The position numbers were made by a program, and so were the translations under genes. Below are positions 28,220 through 37,514 of a DNA stretch of 39,500 bases, one piece after another (position 1 is the stretch's first letter; the number at the start of each line of letters is the position of its first letter). The stretch is from a virus. The notes under the pieces were generated by a model. It searched no databases. It saw only the letters and a program-made list of their open reading frames with translations, and was not told where the DNA came from. The DNA lies in IMG/VR virus record IMGVR_UViG_3300031839_001685, positions 1 to 39,500 of that record. The stretch is one strand, 5' to 3'.

Positions 28220-28981
28220 ATGGCAGTCACAACCAAGCGCACGTTCAGCGGCAAGGGCAAGGTGCACGTAGGCCCATACGGGGGCGGAGGCCCGCTGGGC
28301 TTCGTTGGCAACTGCAGCGACCTGACGTTCGAGCACACGGAAAACAAGACGTCTATCGGGGACTTCACCACCCCGGGCGGCGGTGAGTACGACAGCATTC
28401 GGCGGGTCGACGCGGTGACGCTCTCGTCGACGCGTTGGGACATCCTCGACCCTACTGAACTTTCCCGCAGCCTGCGGGGAACAGCGTCCGAGCAATCCAC
28501 GACGACGCCGATCGTTTCCGAGCCGCACACCGCCTACAAGGGTGGCTTGATCGTGCTCTCCCGACTGCCCGACCACAGCCAGACGATCACGGTTGTGGAC
28601 GCCGGTACCGGCGGCTACGTCGAGGGCACTGACTATCTGCGCACGGCGGCCGGGATCACCGTTCTCACCGGCGGCAACATTGCAGACGAAGCGACGCTGG
28701 AGATTTCGTACACGCCGCTGATCAGCGACACCGTCGAAGCGCTGACCAGTTCGGGCGAAACCTTCCGGCTGGTGTTCGAGGGCCTGAACGAAGCCGACAG
28801 CGACCGCCCGGTGGTGATCGAGGTCCACAAGTTCAAGCCGGGCGTACCGGGCTCCATGAGCTGGCTCAGTCAGGAGTTCCTCTCGATGCAGGCGCCGGGG
28901 GATGTGCAGAAGGACACGTCCATCGTCGGCGACGCCCTGAGCAAGTTCTACCGCGTCCGCATCGCACGGCCCACGGCCTAA
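28220..28981 (+). CDS. Major tail tube protein
   Basis: 253-aa beta-rich protein (KRTFSGKGKVHVGPYG, then DLTFEHTENKTSIGDFTTPGGGEYDSI-like region, then GLNEADSDRPVVIEVHKFKPG). The pattern matches phage tail tube proteins with a central sandwich. It polymerises around the tape measure. An AGGAG site lies before the ATG, consistent with high expression. Confidence 0.87.
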   Translation: MAVTTKRTFSGKGKVHVGPYGGGGPLGFVGNCSDLTFEHTENKTSIGDFTTPGGGEYDSIRRVDAVTLSSTRWDILDPTELSRSLRGTASEQSTTTPIVSEPHTAYKGGLIVLSRLPDHSQTITVVDAGTGGYVEGTDYLRTAAGITVLTGGNIADEATLEISYTPLISDTVEALTSSGETFRLVFEGLNEADSDRPVVIEVHKFKPGVPGSMSWLSQEFLSMQAPGDVQKDTSIVGDALSKFYRVRIARPTA

Positions 28982-28990
28982 GGGGGCGAC

Positions 28991-29416
28991 ATGGAACAGC
29001 CTGTGACGGCCATCGGGGGTGATCCGCGCTGCATGCGGATCACCCTCGGTGATGACCAGGTGGCGTACACGCTGCGGCCGATCCGGGCGGCAGCGGTGGC
29101 GCCGTTCCTCGCCAGCGGCGGCGACCCGATCCGCGAGCTGATCAACAGCGGCAGCGATGCGGACTGGGTGGAGCTGGTGCAGCGGCACACGCCGGCATTG
29201 ATCGATGCGCTGCCGATTGCGACGGAGATCCCACGCGAGGTGATCGCGCAACTCGACGCGGCGGATCTGGTCGAGCTGTGTGCGGTGACGATGCAGCTCA
29301 ACCTGGATTTTTTCGTCCGGCGGGCACGGCCCGCGATCGGAAAGCTGCTGATCGATCTGGGGCGGGTCGTGCAGCACGCCTCGCGGACGACGTCGACTGC
29401 GCCGCCGCGTACCTGA
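28991..29416 (+). CDS. Tail assembly chaperone G
   Basis: 141-aa protein between tail tube and tape measure, the place of lambda G. It helps load the tape measure before tube assembly. Helical C-terminal part, FVRRARPAIGKLLIDLGRVV. A slippery heptamer T-TTT-TTC (29308..29314) lies in frame at codons 107-108 and would shift ribosomes to the -1 frame, giving a longer G-T product. Confidence 0.85.
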   Translation: MEQPVTAIGGDPRCMRITLGDDQVAYTLRPIRAAAVAPFLASGGDPIRELINSGSDADWVELVQRHTPALIDALPIATEIPREVIAQLDAADLVELCAVTMQLNLDFFVRRARPAIGKLLIDLGRVVQHASRTTSTAPPRT

Positions 29417-29610
29417 TTGCGCGGGGGCACACCGTGGCCACCGTGCGCACCTGCAGCTGGACCGAACTGCACGCCTGGGCTGAGGCCCACCGGCGGCAGG
29501 ATCAGCGCGAGCGCGCCGCCTACTGGAGCGAGATGCGGGTGACGGTTGTCAGCGTGCTGGGCAACGACAACGGCCCCTGGGACCGCATGATGGACATGCT
29601 CGATGGCTGA
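29308..29610 (+). CDS. Tail assembly chaperone T part, made by -1 frameshift
   Basis: The -1 frame is open from before the slippery site to 29610 and carries the conserved-looking segment YLIARGHTVATVRTCSWTE, then LHAWAEAHRRQDQRERAAYW. No good independent start or SD precedes it. With a shift at T-TTT-TTC the fusion is about 206 aa (108 from G plus 98). This matches the lambda G/GT arrangement. The stop overlaps the tape-measure start by 8 bp. Confidence 0.75.
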   Translation, partial: FFRPAGTARDRKAADRSGAGRAARLADDVDCAAAYLIARGHTVATVRTCSWTELHAWAEAHRRQDQRERAAYWSEMRVTVVSVLGNDNGPWDRMMDMLDG

Positions 29611-32140
29611 GCGCGACGATCTGCTGTACCGCATCGGCGGTGACGCCAAGGGGCTGACCAATGCCCTGATGGCCGGCCGCAAGGGCTTCCAGGGCCTGCA
29701 GAAGCAGGGCGAGAGCGCGGTCAATGGCATCAAGTCGCAGATCGGCAGCCTGCGCGGCATCCTCACCAGCGCGGCTGCGGCGTTTTCGGTCAGCAACATC
29801 ATCAGCGCGACGATCGAGCAGGAGCGCGTCACCAAGGCGCTTGAGCAGACGATCATCAGCACCGGCCGCGCGGGTCGCATTACCGCTCAGCAGCTGCTGG
29901 CCATGGGCGGCGCGCTGCAGCAGGTCACCACCTACGGCGATGAAACCATCGCCAGCGCGCAGAACATCCTGCTGGCCTACAAGCGCATTGGCGAAGACGC
30001 GCTGCCACAGGTCACCGAGCTGACCCTGGATCTCGCCACGCAGTGGAAGAAGGAATTGCCCGAGGCGGCACGGATCGTGGGCAAGGCCCTGGAGGCGCCG
30101 GAGAAAGCCGTCGAGGCGCTTCTGGAAGTGGGTATCAGCTTCACCAAGCAACAGCGCGAGCAGATCAAGGCACTGGTGGATATGGGCCGCAGCGCGGAAG
30201 CGCAGCGGATCATCCTGGACGCGATGGAAGGGTCGTTCGGCGGCGCCGCCAGGGCTGCCCGCGACACGTTCGGCGGCGCCATTCAGGGCGCCAAGAACGC
30301 GCTCGGCGACCTGCTGGAGGGCAATGGCCCCAACCTGGCCAATGCAACCGACGCGGTCAACGACTTTACCGACGCACTTTCGGACCCGGACGTAAAGGGC
30401 GCGTTCGCCGACCTGGTCGGCGGCGTACTGCAGGGCGTGGCCAGCATTGCGCGGGCGCTGCCGAGCGTGATCTCTGGGGTGCGCGGGATCGCCGAGGAAG
30501 TGGCCAGCGTGGTGTCCGGCCTTGATGATCTGGAGAGCCAGCTCAACCGGGAGGTCTTTCGCCGACGAATCACCAGCGGTGTCCTGGGTATCGTGCCGCC
30601 GGTGTTCATCGCCCGGCAGTTGGGTTACGACCCCCTTGGTAGCCAGGCAGCGCTGGAAGACGCCCGCCGTCGCCGGGATGCCCTGCGCGCGCAACGGGAC
30701 GCCCCGCCGCCCGAGGTCCAGATCCCGTTGCGCCCCGGCGCGGGCGGCAGCGACACGGGCGACGAGACCCCCACCGAACCCATCATCAACCCGGCCGAAG
30801 CGCGGCAGCGGGCAGCTGCGGCGGCGGCAGCGGCATCGGCGGTGTTCCGCGCCGGGCTGGAGCGCGACAGCGCCGCTCTGAAGGCGCAGCTGGCCGACAA
30901 CCTGATCAGCCATGCCGACTACTATTCCCGCAAGCTGGAACTGGACCTGTCGGCCGTCGACCAGGAAATCAGCGCCCGCCGCACCGCATTGGCCACCGCC
31001 AACGCGGCGGAACGCACACGCATCGAGGGCGAGCTGCAGGCGCTGGCGATCCGCCGGCAGGGCATCGTCGAGCAGTCGGCGCGTGACCAAGCCGCGGCCG
31101 AGCGGAAACTGGCGGACGAGGTGAGCGGCCTGCAGCAGCAGCTGCTGGAGGCTACCGGCCGCGGCGCCGAGGCGCGACGTATTGCGCTGGAGCGGCAGTA
31201 CGGCGAGCTGATCCAGCGGCTGACGGTGATGGGCGACGAGGCCGGCCTGCAGATCGCGCAGCGCCTGTTCGACGTGGAACTGGCGCGTGTGGAGCTGGAC
31301 CGAGTGCAGGGCGAGTACGACCGCGCGCTGCAGGCGATGGCGCGCACCGAGGCGAGCATCCAGGCGCAGATCGACGCCGGCATCATCAGCGAGCGCAACG
31401 GCCGCGAGCAGATTGTCGCGCTGCATCAGCGTACAGCGGAGGAAGTCGAAAAGCTGCTGCCGTTGATGCGCGAGCTGGCCGCCGCGACGGGAGACCCGGA
31501 GGCGCTGGCCCGTCTGCGGGATCTGGAGATTGAGCTGGGCCGCCTGAAGGTAACCGCCGACGAGCTGAAGACTGCCCTGCGGGACGCCCTGCGCGATGGC
31601 CTGGAGGAGGGCATCGCCGGCGTGCTGAACATGGAGACCTCGATCGGCGATGCGCTGTCCGGCATGTTCCAGCGCGTGCTGCGGGCACTGAACGAGCAGA
31701 TCGCCCAGGAGGTCACCGACATGATCCTGGACGGCGTGAAGCGCGCCGCCAGTCAGGGCGGCGGTGGCGGTGGTGGCGGCGGCGCTGCCGATGGCCTGCT
31801 GCAGGCCGGCATCAACTGGCTGGCCGGCCTGTTCCACACCGGCGGCGTGGTCGGCGGGGGCGCCCCGCAGCGGTCGGTGCCGGCGCTGGCCTTCGCCGGC
31901 GCGCCGCGCTACCACAACGGTGGCATCGCCGGCCTGGCGCCGGATGAGCGCCCGGCGATCCTCAAGGTGGGCGAGCGGGTGCTGACGAAAGAGCAGCAGG
32001 CGGGTTTCGCCGGCGAAAGGATGCCGCCGGTGCAGGTGACCATCATGGCCAACGACCTCGGCTCATTCCGGAGGGCGGAATCCGAGGTTGCCGCCTCGCT
32101 CGGTGTGGGCATCCAGCGCGCGATCCGGAGGAACCGCTGA
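29603..32140 (+). CDS. Tape measure protein
   Basis: 845-aa protein that sets tail length. Mostly helical with long coiled-coil parts (about 400-620). The N-terminus (RIGGDAKGLTNALMAGRKGFQGLQKQ) matches the start of phage tail tape measure proteins. A Gly-rich run near residue 720 precedes a hydrophobic, Gly/His-containing end with a GGG.AP motif. A TTTCGCCGGCGAAA copy (32005..32018) lies near the 3' end. ATG overlaps the T frame. Confidence 0.93.
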   Translation: MAERDDLLYRIGGDAKGLTNALMAGRKGFQGLQKQGESAVNGIKSQIGSLRGILTSAAAAFSVSNIISATIEQERVTKALEQTIISTGRAGRITAQQLLAMGGALQQVTTYGDETIASAQNILLAYKRIGEDALPQVTELTLDLATQWKKELPEAARIVGKALEAPEKAVEALLEVGISFTKQQREQIKALVDMGRSAEAQRIILDAMEGSFGGAARAARDTFGGAIQGAKNALGDLLEGNGPNLANATDAVNDFTDALSDPDVKGAFADLVGGVLQGVASIARALPSVISGVRGIAEEVASVVSGLDDLESQLNREVFRRRITSGVLGIVPPVFIARQLGYDPLGSQAALEDARRRRDALRAQRDAPPPEVQIPLRPGAGGSDTGDETPTEPIINPAEARQRAAAAAAAASAVFRAGLERDSAALKAQLADNLISHADYYSRKLELDLSAVDQEISARRTALATANAAERTRIEGELQALAIRRQGIVEQSARDQAAAERKLADEVSGLQQQLLEATGRGAEARRIALERQYGELIQRLTVMGDEAGLQIAQRLFDVELARVELDRVQGEYDRALQAMARTEASIQAQIDAGIISERNGREQIVALHQRTAEEVEKLLPLMRELAAATGDPEALARLRDLEIELGRLKVTADELKTALRDALRDGLEEGIAGVLNMETSIGDALSGMFQRVLRALNEQIAQEVTDMILDGVKRAASQGGGGGGGGGAADGLLQAGINWLAGLFHTGGVVGGGAPQRSVPALAFAGAPRYHNGGIAGLAPDERPAILKVGERVLTKEQQAGFAGERMPPVQVTIMANDLGSFRRAESEVAASLGVGIQRAIRRNR

Positions 32141-32784
32141 TGGCGCACTACGACACCGTGTTCGACATCGGCTACGACTACGGCGCCCAGGGCGGCCGCG
32201 GCTGGAACAACGCGGTGACGATGTTCCCCAACGGCCGGCGCCGCACCAATCAGCAGTGGGCGGACCCGTTGGGCTTGTGGGCGATCGGCAACCGCAACGT
32301 CGACCGCGTGTTTCTCGACTATCTCTACTCCTTCCACGCCGCCATGCGCGGCAGCGTGCATAGCTTTCTGTTCGTGGACTGGCAGGACCACCAGTGCAGC
32401 CGCGAGCCGCTGACGCTCACCGGAGCGGCCACCACGCAGCTCATCAAGACCTACGGCGCCGGCATCAACCCGTATGTGCGGGCGATCGCCAAGCCGAAGG
32501 CGACCACGGTGCAGCTCTACGACTACGACGCTGACCCCGAGGGCGCGCTGCTGACAGTCGACGAGGACTACGCCCTCGATGCCGCCACCGGGCTCATCAC
32601 CTGGGCCGATTCACCGCCGCCGGCGCCGTCCGCCGATATCCGTTGGAGCGGCGATTTCTACGTGCCGGTGCATTTCGATCGCGACAACGTTGACGCCCAG
32701 TTCCTCGCCTATGAGGAGCGCAGCGGCGGGCCGGCGGCGATCTATGCGCTGTCGGCGTTGTTCGTGCGGGAGACGCGGCTGTGA
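32140..32784 (+). CDS. Distal tail protein, DUF2460
   Basis: 214-aa protein with the DUF2460 pattern: the Arg-Asn/Asn-Trp segment early, FHAAMRGSVHSFLFVDWQDH, then YTPGAGINPYVRAI-like segment, and DFYVPVHFDRDNVDAQFLAYE. This family (gene-transfer-agent type gp12) forms the distal tail ring. It starts the fixed set DUF2460, DUF2163, NlpC/P60, tip protein. ATG shares its A with the previous stop. Confidence 0.92.
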   Translation: MAHYDTVFDIGYDYGAQGGRGWNNAVTMFPNGRRRTNQQWADPLGLWAIGNRNVDRVFLDYLYSFHAAMRGSVHSFLFVDWQDHQCSREPLTLTGAATTQLIKTYGAGINPYVRAIAKPKATTVQLYDYDADPEGALLTVDEDYALDAATGLITWADSPPPAPSADIRWSGDFYVPVHFDRDNVDAQFLAYEERSGGPAAIYALSALFVRETRL

Positions 32785-33692
32785 AGAACATCCCCTCCGC
32801 GCTGCTGGCGCACTACCAGCAGGACGAGACGACGCTGGCGCTGTGCTGGCAGGTCACGCGCAGTGACGGCGTCAAGGTGCGCGCCACCAGCCACGACCGC
32901 GCCATCACCATTGCCACCGCCGACCCCTGGCCGGGGGTGGAGGGCGCCTACCAGGCGACCACCGGGATTGCCGGCAGCAGCGTGCGCAGCGCCGACGACA
33001 TGAGCGTCGACAACGCGGAGATCAGCGGCCAGCTGAGCGGCGAGGGCTTCGTCATCCCCAACCTGCGGGTGCCGGACATCGAGGCCGGGCTGTATGACGG
33101 TGCCGAAGTGCTGCTGTTCGAGCTGAATTGGGCGGCGCCGGATGACGGCCAGAACATCCTGCGGCGGGGCCACATCGGCAACATCCGCCGCGATAGCGAT
33201 GGCGTGTTCACCTGCGAGGTGCGCGGCCTGGCGCAGAAGCTGAGCCAGATCACCGTGCGCACCGACGGCGCCACCTGTGATGCGGACCTCGGCGACGCGC
33301 GCTGCGGGGTGGAGCTGGCGCTGTACACCGTCAACGGTGACGTGTCAGTGGCGATCAGCCGGCGGTCGATCACCGTCAACGTGCCGGCGGACTCGCCGCC
33401 GGTCGCGGCGGGGTTCTATGTCGGCGGGCTGTTGCGCTTCACCAGCGGCGACAACAACGGGTTCGCGCGCGAAGTCAAAGCCGAGACGCTGCCGGCGTTG
33501 GAGTTCTACGAGCCGTTCCCGGCCGACATCGATCCGGGGGACACGTTCACCCTGGAGCCGGGCTGCGACAAGACCCGGCCGACGTGCCATGACAAGTACC
33601 AGAACGTCATCAACATGCGGGCGTCGGGCCTGTTGATTCCGGGGCAGGACTATCTCACCCGCGTGGCCATCCCCGGCGGGGGTGACCAGTGA
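32781..33692 (+). CDS. Baseplate hub protein, DUF2163
   Basis: 303-aa protein of the DUF2163/BR0599 family: IPSALLAHYQQDETTLALCW at the start, a Cys-containing segment CDADLGDARCGVELA, and GCDKTRPTCHDKYQNVINMRASG near the end. Four Cys in the C-terminal half are typical and bind an iron-sulphur cluster in the GTA hub. GTG start overlapping DUF2460 as GTGA. Confidence 0.92.
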   Translation: MKNIPSALLAHYQQDETTLALCWQVTRSDGVKVRATSHDRAITIATADPWPGVEGAYQATTGIAGSSVRSADDMSVDNAEISGQLSGEGFVIPNLRVPDIEAGLYDGAEVLLFELNWAAPDDGQNILRRGHIGNIRRDSDGVFTCEVRGLAQKLSQITVRTDGATCDADLGDARCGVELALYTVNGDVSVAISRRSITVNVPADSPPVAAGFYVGGLLRFTSGDNNGFAREVKAETLPALEFYEPFPADIDPGDTFTLEPGCDKTRPTCHDKYQNVINMRASGLLIPGQDYLTRVAIPGGGDQ

Positions 33693-34126
33693 GGCTTGGC
33701 AGCGAGGTGGTGCGCGCGGCCCGCGAATGGGTGGGCACGCCCTGGCGGCATCAAGGCCGGACGCGCGGGGTGGGGGTGGACTGTGTCGGCGTTGCTGTCG
33801 GCGTGGCGCGCGAGCTGGCCCTGTTGCCGCCAAGCTGGGACTACACCGCCTACGCCCGCGAGCCCCGCGGCGATGCGTTGCAGCAAGCGTTGGAGGCCGA
33901 ATGCACCCGCCTGCTGCTGCGCAAGCCCGGCTGCCTGCTGCTGATCCGTGTCGGCCGCCAGGGGCGCCATCTGGCGATCTACGCCGGCCACAACTGGGAC
34001 AGCCGCAGCCACACGCTGATCCACGCCAGCCCGCGCCACCGCAAGGTCGTCGAGCACGGGCTGACCGAGACGTGGCAGCGCGCGGTGATTGCCGCGTACG
34101 GGCTGCCGGGGGTGGTGTATGGGTGA
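33689..34126 (+). CDS. NlpC/P60 tail-tip peptidase
   Basis: 145-aa cysteine peptidase. Cys in VDCVG (about residue 32), His in RHLAIYAG (about 92) and a second His in LIHASPRH give the NlpC/P60 triad. It probably cuts host peptidoglycan as DNA is injected. GTG start by overlap. The stop overlaps the tip protein start by 8 bp. Confidence 0.93.
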   Translation: MRLGSEVVRAAREWVGTPWRHQGRTRGVGVDCVGVAVGVARELALLPPSWDYTAYAREPRGDALQQALEAECTRLLLRKPGCLLLIRVGRQGRHLAIYAGHNWDSRSHTLIHASPRHRKVVEHGLTETWQRAVIAAYGLPGVVYG

Positions 34127-37100
34127 TCTCGGCCGCACTGGCATCCAGTTGGTCTTTACCGCGGTGGGTTCGATGTTCGGGCCGTGGGGCGCGGCGATCG
34201 GCAGCTTTATCGGCGGTGTGGTCGGCGCTGAACTGTTCCCGTTCGACCCGCTGCAGGGCCCGCGCCTCAAAGATCTGTCGATCATGTACAGCGAGATCGG
34301 CGCGCCGATCCCGCAGCTCGACGGCAACGCGCGCATGGGCGGCAATGTCATCTGGGGGCTGCCGCTGCGGGAGGTCGCGGACACAGAGACCGAAGGCGAT
34401 TTCCTCGGCCTGGGCGGACAGGACATCACCACCTACACCTACTACGGCACCTGGGCCGTGCGCTTCTGCGAGGGCGAGATCGGGGCCGTCCGCAAGATCT
34501 GGTTCGACGGCAAGCTGGTGTACGACAAGAGCAAGCCGCCGGAGGTCGCTACCGTGCCGCCTGGCACGGGATTCAGCCAAGTGTTTAACGCGGCCCTGCG
34601 CATTATCGCCGCCAGCGAGAGCCTGGCCGACCATTTCACGTTCTACTCCGGTAGCGAGACCCAAATGCCGGACCCGGACATCGAGGCCGACCAGGGCGTC
34701 GGCAACACGCCGGCGTTTCGGGGCATCTGTTACATCGTGTTCCGCGATGTGCTGCTGACCGACTACGGCAACCGGTTGCCGCAGGTGACGGTGGAGCTGG
34801 TGAAGAAGCCGGTGGAGGAGACGAATACGATTGAGTTGTGGGCGGCGAAGCGGTTGGAGCCGTGGCGGCTGGGGGGGCGGGACCCCAGATCGCCTTGCGG
34901 GAACTACGAGTATTTTTGGAACGAGGTTATTTATGACAACCTTGAATCTGCAATCGGGGCTCTGGAAGCCAACCTGGGCAGGACGCTAAGCCGAACTATT
35001 ATCGGTTACGGGCCGCCTTCGACTGAGGGGACGTTCGCAAGCGGTGACGTAGTTCCGTATAGCGATGTCGACGAAAGCGATATTAAAAAACTGCGCTCTG
35101 TGCGTTTGTTGTTCAATGAACCTGAAATCGAGCAGGTGGATGCGGATAGGTTCTTTGGCGATACCCCCGTCGGTGGGAACGGATTCAACCAGCTGCATAC
35201 ATTGGGAGCCGAGCTGGAGGAATTCGTTTGGTGGACTGGAGGAAGCAACTTCACCGGTCTTTCCGGCATATACAAGGTCGCGAACGGGAATTCGCCGGTC
35301 CCAGCGCATTGGGACTTGTTAACACATTGCATTGAGGACTTTGGGTGCCCGTACGCAGAATTTGAGCCGCCGCAGATCACTCTGCGGTTTGGGGCCGATG
35401 TCGATATTTTTGTGCGGCGCAAACTAAACTGCCCGGGCTCGCCGTGTGAATGTGATTGCGACCCTACGACGCCAGCCGATGCCGATCAATTCGAGTGTCC
35501 AGTTGAGCTTCCGGAGAATCAGAATTTTTGTGTTACAGCTCTGGGCCAGGTTTTTCGAGATATCGTCTACAGCACGGAAAGCGGAAATTTCTTGCAGTTG
35601 CAGGATGCGAATCTCGCTGATGAGCGTGTCATCAGGGTCCCCTTGGGGCCAGTGCTAAAAGAAGGCACGCACCAATACGAGCAGTACAACACTGAGGCCT
35701 TCTGGACCAACGCCTACGTCCAGGCACGCAATCTCTACCCGAACGACATCGAAGCGGGGCTGATTTACGGCGAGGACTATCCCGTCGAGGTCAGTGAGGC
35801 CTGCAAATATGAAGACGGTGGCTCGCACCTGGATTACGAAGTCACTACGCTCGAAGAAGTGGTGCGGCGGATCTGCCTGCGCCACGGCTGCACCCTCGAC
35901 GACATCGATACGACAGGCCTGCGCAAAATCCTCAACGGAACGCTGACCGAGGAACACGTGCCGATTCTGGGCTACACCGTCACCCGCCAGAGCACCGGCC
36001 GTGCGCAGATCGATCAATTGCGCACCTTCGGCCAGTTCGACGTAGCGGAGACCGGTGGCAAGCTTAAGTTCGTGCGGCGTGGCCTGAATGCCGTGGCGAC
36101 CCTCGATGCCAGCGATCTCGGTGTGTTTGCCAGCGGCAGCAGCCGGCCGCCGGCGTTGCGGGTGGAGCGACAGCAGGATGTCGAGATCCCGCGCATGGCG
36201 CGCGTCCACTACCCAGAGCCGCTGCGTGACTATCAGCCGGACCAGCAGCACAGCCAGCGCTTGGTCACCGCCAGCAGTGTCATCAACGATATCGAGCTGG
36301 CGATCCCGATGACCAGCACCGAGGCGCTGCGCATTGCCGACATCGTGCTCTATGACGCCTGGGCGGCCCGCAATCGCTACGGCACTGCATTGGCCAGCCA
36401 GTGGGCGCGCCTGGAGCCCACCGACTGCATTGCAGTACCGGTCGACGGCACGTTGCAACGGATGCGGCTGCTGACGGCCGACTACGCGGCGCCCGGGCTC
36501 ACTGAGGTGGCGCTGGTGCGCGACGATCAGGATGTCTATGTCAGTGATGCGGTTGGGATCGATCTGTCGCAGCTCGCCAACGACATCGCGCTGCGCGGAC
36601 CCACCCAGGTGGTGCTGCTGGACATCCCCGCGCTACGGCCGGAGGACGACGACGCCGGCTACTACGTGGCGGTGCGCGGCATGCTCGATGGCTGGTCACA
36701 GGCGGTGATCTACCGCAGCCACAACGATGGCGACAGCTATCAGTCGATCGGCCTGCAGGGCGTGGAAAGCATCATCGGCACTGCAACCAACGCCTTGGCC
36801 AGCGGCCCTACGACGATCTGGGACGAGGGCAACACGCTGACCATCGCGCTGCCGGAAGGCGCGTTGGCCACCGCCACCGAGGCGGAGGTCTACAACGGCG
36901 CCAACCTCGTCGCCCTGGGCCAGCAAGGGCGGTGGGAGCTGCTGCAGTTCCAGACCGCCACGCTCAATGGCGACGGCAGCTACACCCTGTCGCGCCTGCT
37001 GCGCGGCCGCAAGGGTACCGAGCATAACGTCGGTAGCCACGTTGGCGGCGACCGCTTCGTGCTGCTGACGGCGCTGGCACGCTACCCGCTGTCGCTGGAT

Positions 37101-37514
37101 TACGTTGGCCAGTCCACACCGCACAAGGGCGTGACCGTTGGCACGCCGCTGGCCAACGCGCCGGCGCTGCCGTTCACCCCCGCGGCAGTGGCACTGGAGC
37201 CGTTTTCGCCGGCGAATCTGCGGGCGAGCCACACCGCCGGTGGTGACATTGAGCTGAGCTGGCAATGGCGCAACCGATTCACCCGGGGGCTGCGGGCGGG
37301 TGTCAGCGTGCCGCTGACAGAGACCGCGGAGGCGGGCGAGGTCGACGTGCTGATCGGCGGCACAGTCGTGCGCACCCTCACCGTGACCGCGCCAGCCGCG
37401 ACCTACACCGCCGCGATGCAGTCGGCCGACGGTTACGCCGGCGCGGTCACGTTCCGCGCCTACCAACTTTCACCGGATGTCGGCCGCGGATGGCCGGCGG
37501 AGATCACGCTATGA
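34119..37514 (+). CDS. Tail tip / host specificity protein (gpJ/GTA-gp15 type)
   Basis: 1131-aa central tip protein. The start has a Gly-rich hydrophobic segment (FGPWGAAIGSFIGGVVGAELF) and DLSIMYSEIGAPIPQLDG, typical of the GTA-like tip family. The C-terminal half (about 525-1131) holds the conserved hub, with fibronectin-like parts near the end (SPANLRASHTAGGDIELSW). Residues about 258-524 (34890..35690) are coded by DNA clearly richer in A+T than both sides and include a Cys pair region (CPGSPCECDCD). That segment looks like an exchanged domain. ATG at 34119 by overlap. Confidence 0.92.
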   Translation: MGDLGRTGIQLVFTAVGSMFGPWGAAIGSFIGGVVGAELFPFDPLQGPRLKDLSIMYSEIGAPIPQLDGNARMGGNVIWGLPLREVADTETEGDFLGLGGQDITTYTYYGTWAVRFCEGEIGAVRKIWFDGKLVYDKSKPPEVATVPPGTGFSQVFNAALRIIAASESLADHFTFYSGSETQMPDPDIEADQGVGNTPAFRGICYIVFRDVLLTDYGNRLPQVTVELVKKPVEETNTIELWAAKRLEPWRLGGRDPRSPCGNYEYFWNEVIYDNLESAIGALEANLGRTLSRTIIGYGPPSTEGTFASGDVVPYSDVDESDIKKLRSVRLLFNEPEIEQVDADRFFGDTPVGGNGFNQLHTLGAELEEFVWWTGGSNFTGLSGIYKVANGNSPVPAHWDLLTHCIEDFGCPYAEFEPPQITLRFGADVDIFVRRKLNCPGSPCECDCDPTTPADADQFECPVELPENQNFCVTALGQVFRDIVYSTESGNFLQLQDANLADERVIRVPLGPVLKEGTHQYEQYNTEAFWTNAYVQARNLYPNDIEAGLIYGEDYPVEVSEACKYEDGGSHLDYEVTTLEEVVRRICLRHGCTLDDIDTTGLRKILNGTLTEEHVPILGYTVTRQSTGRAQIDQLRTFGQFDVAETGGKLKFVRRGLNAVATLDASDLGVFASGSSRPPALRVERQQDVEIPRMARVHYPEPLRDYQPDQQHSQRLVTASSVINDIELAIPMTSTEALRIADIVLYDAWAARNRYGTALASQWARLEPTDCIAVPVDGTLQRMRLLTADYAAPGLTEVALVRDDQDVYVSDAVGIDLSQLANDIALRGPTQVVLLDIPALRPEDDDAGYYVAVRGMLDGWSQAVIYRSHNDGDSYQSIGLQGVESIIGTATNALASGPTTIWDEGNTLTIALPEGALATATEAEVYNGANLVALGQQGRWELLQFQTATLNGDGSYTLSRLLRGRKGTEHNVGSHVGGDRFVLLTALARYPLSLDYVGQSTPHKGVTVGTPLANAPALPFTPAAVALEPFSPANLRASHTAGGDIELSWQWRNRFTRGLRAGVSVPLTETAEAGEVDVLIGGTVVRTLTVTAPAATYTAAMQSADGYAGAVTFRAYQLSPDVGRGWPAEITL

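Noticed and set aside
29549-31915. 788-codon minus-strand open frame opposite the tape measure gene
   Set aside because: Shadow of a GC-rich helical gene; low complexity, no start signal, no family.
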